This document shows, piece after piece, positions 6,960 through 10,325 of a stretch of 10,325 nucleotides of DNA; position 1 is the first letter of the stretch, and each line of letters opens with the position of its first letter. Origin of the DNA: Ectocarpus siliculosus (taxonomy: Eukaryota > Sar > Phaeophyceae > Ectocarpales > Ectocarpaceae). The position numbers were made by a program, and so were the translations under genes. The notes under the pieces were generated by a model that saw only the letters and a program-made list of their open reading frames with translations, had not been told where the DNA came from and ran no database searches. The DNA lies in the NCBI GenBank assembly GCA_000310025.1, contig FN649739.1, forward strand, positions 2,425,925 through 2,436,249, read 5' to 3'.

Positions 6960-7537
6960 CTGCGCCGAAAAAATAGGAAGAAAGGAAAAAGGAAAGAAAA
7001 AGCGAAAGAGAGTGAGGACAGATACTAGTGGAATGCAATAAGAGAACGTGGAAGAGAGTTGTCGCACCACGAATATCACGGAAAAAAAACAAAAAAACAA
7101 ACAAAACACAAGATGGCGAAAAGAATGAAAGAAAAAAAACCACGAGAGTGGGCGCACCACGAAAAAATACAAGAGTAACAAAACAAAACAAAAACACGAG
7201 ATGGCAAAAGAAAGAAAAGACAAGCGATGTCAACCCACGAGGAGACAAAAAAGAACTCGGAGGCAGCCTGAGGATGCCCGGGCAACGGACAAAGAACGAT
7301 CGTCGGGAAAAGTATCGCAAGGTCAGGGTTAGGGTTAGACATTCGCTACAAACGGGATACGTAGACCATGCCAGGTCACCCACCGTGGGCACCTAGCTAA
7401 TAGAGAAAGAACACACGAAACAAATAATTACGAAATAGATAAATAAAATAAAAGTAAAACAATAAAGACAGAGCTAAACCCCAGCGATCAGCACACAAAC
7501 AACAAGGGAGACACAGGGCAAGGTGAAAACATTGCAA
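6960..7537 (-). promoter_or_regulatory. Leader of the LTR element with long pyrimidine tract
   Basis: This is the untranslated leader between primer-binding site and gag. On the minus strand about 6963-7225 is dominated by T and C and ends in cggcgcag directly before the gag ATG, which looks like a splice acceptor. Two diverged copies of an approximately 90-bp unit lie at about 7063-7150 and 7153-7240 (shared blocks cgcaccacga and agatggc). The part at 7395-7480 is A/T-rich. Translation of the tract gives only Phe/Leu/Ser-rich low-complexity protein, so I treat it as non-coding. An intron ending at 6960 is a possibility; I could not fix its donor. Confidence 0.45.
7063..7240. repeat. Diverged tandem duplication of about 90 bp
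   Basis: The unit begins cgcaccacga at 7063 and again at 7153, a spacing of 90. A second shared block, agatggc followed by an A-rich stretch, occurs at 7111 and 7199, a spacing of 88. The A-rich filler makes the exact edges uncertain. Confidence 0.5.
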
Positions 7538-7610
7538 GTGCCAACAGCATGCAGCTGAGGCACAACGCTTCACTGTGGAAACCCGAGTTCGATTCTCGGA
7601 TTGGACACCA
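7538..7610 (+). other. tRNA-like sequence ending in CCA; primer-binding site of the minus-strand element
   Basis: The plus strand has a perfect T-arm (ccgag-ttcgatt-ctcgg, 7583-7599), then attggac, a discriminator A and CCA (7608-7610). Upstream, cgcttcactgtgg resembles the anticodon arm of a glutamate tRNA with one T missing, and gtgccaa (7538-7544) can pair with ttgg-a-cac, with one bulge. Box A and the D-arm are poor. Nuclear tRNA genes do not encode CCA. Read on the minus strand the sequence starts TGGTGTCCAATCC directly after CA, exactly how a primer-binding site follows a 5' LTR, and its distance to gag fits. The resemblance runs far beyond the usual 8-18 bases. A retroposed tRNA is the other explanation. 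Confidence 0.55.
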
Positions 7611-8186
7611 TGAAACGAGTCGTTCGTCTATGGCGGTGAAGGTCTAATGTGTGGAATAAGCAAGTACATACAGCTTCCGTTCACGGCACTGCCTTTGATG
7701 CGGGAAATGAAATTAGACCACTGCTCATGAGAGACTCTCATGCAGCGATGTACACACACTGACCTCTCTTTATGCAATCGAACGACTGTACCGATAGTGA
7801 AGATACTCGTACCAGCTGTAGTAGCAGGTGTAGTGTCGGAGCAAAGGCCTCCTTGCGGATGTTATGGGTTTATTCTTTTAGTGCAAGCTCAGGATGGGTA
7901 GCTTGGTTTGTGAGAGGGGAGGGCGTCTCCGAACAACTCTCACAGAGGCTCCGCAGTATGCGGCCTAATCCTCTGTAGGGGTATACTTGCGGAACATTGA
8001 ATATCCCGAACCGTAACACTACAACGTGGACACATAGCGATCAAGCAGTGGTGCAGTGCTGCTGTGTGCTGTTGTGTTGCGTGTGCATCATCTATCCACT
8101 TCTACTACGGTTCTTGTGTGGCCATCATACCCTTGCACGGAGGTGACAGGTTCATGGGTGGGGTATTACACACACACACACCCTAG
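7611..8186 (-). repeat. Putative 5' LTR (outer edge not defined)
   Basis: On the minus strand the sequence ends in ...cgtttCA directly before the TGG of the primer-binding site, the expected LTR end. Features inside that would suit an LTR are an AATAAA (complement of 7869-7874), which could be a polyadenylation signal, and a near-perfect hairpin at 7721-7745. No protein was recognised. The outer edge cannot be placed because no second copy is visible in the window, and the LINE at about 8199 may cut into it. The last bases hold an (AC)7 repeat (8168-8181). Confidence 0.35.
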
Positions 8187-8197
8187 CCCCCCCCCCC
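8168..8197. repeat. (AC)7 microsatellite and C11 run at the LINE 5' junction
   Basis: (AC)7 at 8168-8181 is followed by ccctag and eleven C (8187-8197), directly before the first LINE-coding codons. Such simple sequence may mark the insertion junction. Confidence 0.6.
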
Positions 8198-8198
8198 G

Positions 8199-8519
8199 TT
8201 CAAAAAAGGAGAACGCTCCATCCTTGACTACATAGTCATAGAGAATGGGGGGAAAGAGAGGGAAGTACGAGTATGCACAACGGATGTAGACACTACAGAC
8301 CACGCGTTAGTGTGGACAGCCCTACAACAGACAATAGTCATACAGAGCAGGCGACGCAGGAAAATGTACAGATGGAGAATAGATAAGCTAGAAGTAGAAG
8401 AAACGAGGGTAGAATTCCAAGAAGAGATGGATGGCTATAAACGACAAGAAACTCTCGGAGTTGATAGAGGCAATGGGCACACCGAAGGATGCCCAAGGCC
8501 GGGACCAGGCCGGGTCTAG
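8199..8519 (+). pseudogene. C-terminal remnant of LINE APE-type endonuclease
   Basis: The frame reads FKKGERSILDYIVIENG, then TTDVDTTDHALVW. This matches the end of exonuclease-endonuclease-phosphatase domains, where Ser-Ile-Leu-Asp-Tyr-Ile is followed by the catalytic Asp-His of the S/T-D-H motif. Only about the last 45 residues of a domain of some 220 remain; upstream the frame meets TAG at 8184-8186 just before the C11 run. The nick-making enzyme cannot be functional. Beyond about 8437 the meaningful reading moves to the next frame, and the translation to the TAG at 8517-8519 is out of frame. Confidence 0.75.
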
Positions 8520-8727
8520 AATCATAGAAGGGTGGGAAGAGCTGGTAAACACAACAGCAAGTAGAGTTCTAGGTAGCAAGCTGATAGTTTGTAAGAGAGC
8601 AGTGAAGTGGTGGGACGAAGAAATCAAGCAAGCAATTCGAGTACGTAGAGAGTCACACGCAAAATATGCGGCAGGGCAAACAGATGCAGGATGGAAGGAG
8701 TATATGTTGAAAGTAGAAAGAGGGTGA
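8431..8727 (+). pseudogene. LINE ORF2 connector segment (second frame)
   Basis: This is a charged helical stretch between endonuclease and reverse transcriptase, with LIEAMGTPKDAQGRDQ, ASRVLGSK and KWWDEEIKQAIRVRRESHAK. Trp-Trp-x-x-Glu-(Ile/Leu) followed by a basic helix is a common landmark in this part of LINE ORF2. The upstream entry is by frame change near 8437, and the frame is left again near 8710, where the next frame continues the same basic helix. No catalytic role is assigned to this part. Confidence 0.65.
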
Positions 8728-9719
8728 AGGAGTTGGTCGTGAAGAAGAAGAAAGGGTTGTGGGAGGAAGTAGTCCAAAAGACTAACGAGGATTTTGAGGG
8801 GGGGATGAAGCAAATGTGGGTAGGAATTCAAGGGATAGTGGGCAAGAAAAGAGGGGGAGACACGGGAATAACGACACTAAGATCTGCCGAGGGTAAGATG
8901 GTAAACAGTTCTAAAGGAAAGCGGGAAATACTAGTAGAGCACTACCGCAAACTTGGGACACCCACCACCAACGACAACTTCGACTCGGAGTTTGAGAAGG
9001 AAATCAACTCGTGGGCAGAGGAAAACGTTGAAAGATCTCGGAGGGAATGGAGTGATGTAGACGGGTTGCAGGGAGAGTTCACACGAGAAGAGGTAGAGGA
9101 CTGCGTAGCGAAACTCAAGAATAGAAAAGCGGCAGGGGCTGATGGAATTGTGAATGAGCTTTTGAAACAAGGGGGGGAGGGGATGATTAACATGTTGGTC
9201 CAGATATTCACCTGGATATGGAAACACGAGTACGCGCCGAAGAGATGGAGAGAAGGAGTAGTCGTGAACCTGTTCAAAAAGGGGGATAAAACTGACCCGG
9301 GGAATTATAGAGGGATAACCCTGCTGAGCACAGTGGGGAAACTGTTTGGCAAGATGATAGACAATAGAATGGGAGACATGTTGGAGGGGAAACAAAAGAT
9401 CAGCGAAGGACAAGCTGGATTTAGACCAGATCGTAGTTGTGTAGACCATGTATATAAGTTGAGTAAAATTATCCAAGGTAGGAAAGACGTCGACATACTG
9501 TTTCTTCCTAGATGTACAAAAAGCCTACGACACCGTATGGCGCAATGGATTGTGGAAAAAGATGTGGGACATCGGGATCCGGGGGAAAATGTGGAGGATG
9601 TTGAAAAAGATGACAGAATGCACAAGAAGTGCGGTGATGTTGGATGGGGAAATTTCGAAGTACGTGGATATACTCCAAGGAGTCTCCCAGGGCTGTACGA
9701 TGTCACCCACTCTTTTTAA
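8691..9719 (+). pseudogene. LINE reverse transcriptase, N-terminal part
   Basis: This frame carries the first RT blocks: KNRKAAGADGIVNELLK (from about 9126), APKRWREGVVVNLFKKGD, NYRGITLLSTVGKLFGK (from 9303) and GQAGFRPDRSCVDHV (from 9408), all hallmarks of LINE RT fingers. The meaningful reading ends near 9490, just before motif A; after that the frame runs to a TAA at 9717-9719 through nonsense residues while another frame carries on the RT. The ATG at 8691 lies inside the connector and is not a real start. Confidence 0.82.
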
Positions 9720-10325
9720 GATTTACATCAACGATTTGATAAGGGCGGTTGAAGCAGTAAGACAGGGAGTCCAAGTAGGGGGAAAGAGTGTGTCCGGACT
9801 GATGTTTGCAGATGATTTCGTGGGGGTATCCGAAACACCAGAAGGGTTGCAAGAACAAATAGATGCGGCGGTAGGATACACCCAAAAATGGAGACTGTCG
9901 GCGAACGTAGGAAAATGCGCAGTAGTGGTCTGTAACGAAGACAAGAAAAAAACCGTAGAATTCAAATGGAAATGGGGGGAGGAAGAACTACCGGTAGTAG
10001 ACAAGTATACGTACCTGGGAGTAGAGATTTCGAAGGAGTGCTCATGGGACGCACACATAGCAAAGTTGATTGGGAAGGGTAAAGCTCAGATAGGCAAGAT
10101 GGACGAGGTCCTTACGAACCCACACCTAGACACTAGGATTAAGAGGTGTATTCTCTTGAATGTGATTGTACCTAAGCTAGAGTATGCAGGAGAGGTATGG
10201 GAAGGTAACGAAAAGGCCGTCAAGCAGCTGGAAACGGTGCAGATGGCAGCGGCCAAGAAAATACTAGGGATGTTCAAGTACAACGAGCAACACTGTATTG
10301 AGAGCAAAATTGGGAATGTACTCTC
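9493..10325 (+). pseudogene. LINE reverse transcriptase, catalytic palm and C-terminal part (runs off window)
   Basis: In the frame one base on from the previous segment, motif A FFLDVQKAYDTVW (catalytic Asp at 9511-9513), motif B QGVSQGCTMSPTLF (from about 9676) and motif C FADD (9805-9816) are all intact. They are followed by QKWRLSANVGKCAVVV, KYTYLGVEIS and a long thumb region with IVPKLEYAGEVWEGNEKAVK. No stop occurs up to the end of the window. Residues needed for polymerase chemistry are therefore present, and the frame change near 9490 separates them from the fingers. I cannot assign a clade from the sequence alone. Confidence 0.85.

Larger units (their letters stand above)
2797..7611 (-). 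mobile_element. Decayed Ty3/gypsy-type LTR retrotransposon
   Basis: On the minus strand the order is a putative LTR end with CA next to a TGG-starting primer-binding site (7610 downward), a leader of about 650 bp, Gag with an RS-rich head, CCCH finger, protease and reverse transcriptase. The gene order and the reverse-transcriptase type fit the Ty3/gypsy (Metaviridae) class. RNase H and integrase, which normally follow, are absent: homology stops at about 2797 and is replaced by a purine-rich tract. Two in-frame TGA codons (4880-4882, 4052-4054) and two frame changes (run of 11 G at 5567-5577; about 3983-4014) interrupt the polyprotein. No second LTR was found, so the 3' end is probably deleted. 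Confidence 0.8.
8199..10325 (+). mobile_element. 5'-truncated non-LTR (LINE) retrotransposon
   Basis: Contains the C-terminal end of an APE-type endonuclease followed by a connector and a complete-looking reverse-transcriptase domain, the order of ORF2 in APE-type LINEs. The element starts abruptly after a C11 run (8187-8197), with most of the endonuclease and any ORF1 missing, as after incomplete target-primed reverse transcription. Its coding frame changes at about 8437, 8710 and 9490. It continues past the end of the window, so its 3' end and tail cannot be seen. The plus strand is A/G-rich, unlike the GC-richer Gag-Pol of the neighbouring element. Confidence 0.88.

Noticed and set aside
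7321-7338. Telomere-like agggttagggttag
   Set aside because: Only about two TTAGGG units, inside a retroelement leader, so chance is sufficient explanation.
6960-7392. Phe/Leu-rich minus-strand open frames that could be read as a membrane protein or an envelope-like or signal segment before Gag
   Set aside because: The hydrophobicity comes from a T/C-rich simple tract with a 90-bp duplication; no codon-level structure or charged loops are seen.
1-10325. CRISPR arrays, bacterial operons, phage or toxin-antitoxin genes
   Set aside because: No regularly spaced repeats, Shine-Dalgarno-linked gene strings or such proteins are visible; the content is eukaryotic.

Overview
The window looks like nuclear DNA of a eukaryote with an intron-bearing, transposon-rich genome. 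The signs are a first coding exon ending at a strong GT splice donor, a tRNA-like unit with box B and a T-run, and two different classes of retrotransposon. No bacterial gene layout is present. The exon resembles ammonium transporters of stramenopile algae, and the repeat style would suit a brown alga or relative, but that taxonomic guess is weak.

Layout. 1-1649: no recognisable gene; probably the first intron of, or sequence beyond, a minus-strand gene. 1650-1761 (-): a probable first coding exon of an ammonium transporter. 2115-2198 (-): a tRNA-like sequence. About 2797-7611 (-): a decayed Ty3/gypsy-type LTR retrotransposon. Read on the minus strand it has a putative LTR end, a CCA-containing primer-binding site, a long leader, a Gag with an arginine/serine-rich head, a CCCH zinc finger, a retropepsin-like protease and a reverse transcriptase. 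RNase H, integrase and a recognisable 3' LTR are missing. 8199-10325 (+): a 5'-truncated non-LTR (LINE) element with the tail of an APE-type endonuclease and a reverse transcriptase. Its frame is broken three times and it runs off the window.

How the parts relate. Gag, zinc finger, protease and reverse transcriptase are pieces of one Gag-Pol polyprotein. They are separated by a frame change at a run of 11 G, two in-frame TGA codons and a second frame change. Together with the loss of RNase H and integrase, this means the copy is very probably immobile. The most notable points are the RS-rich Gag combined with a CX7CX5CX3H finger (a pairing reminiscent of splicing factors), the G11 frame junction, the unusually long tRNA resemblance at the primer-binding site, and a splice-acceptor-like signal touching the gag ATG. 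The LINE is independent of the LTR element and has the opposite orientation.
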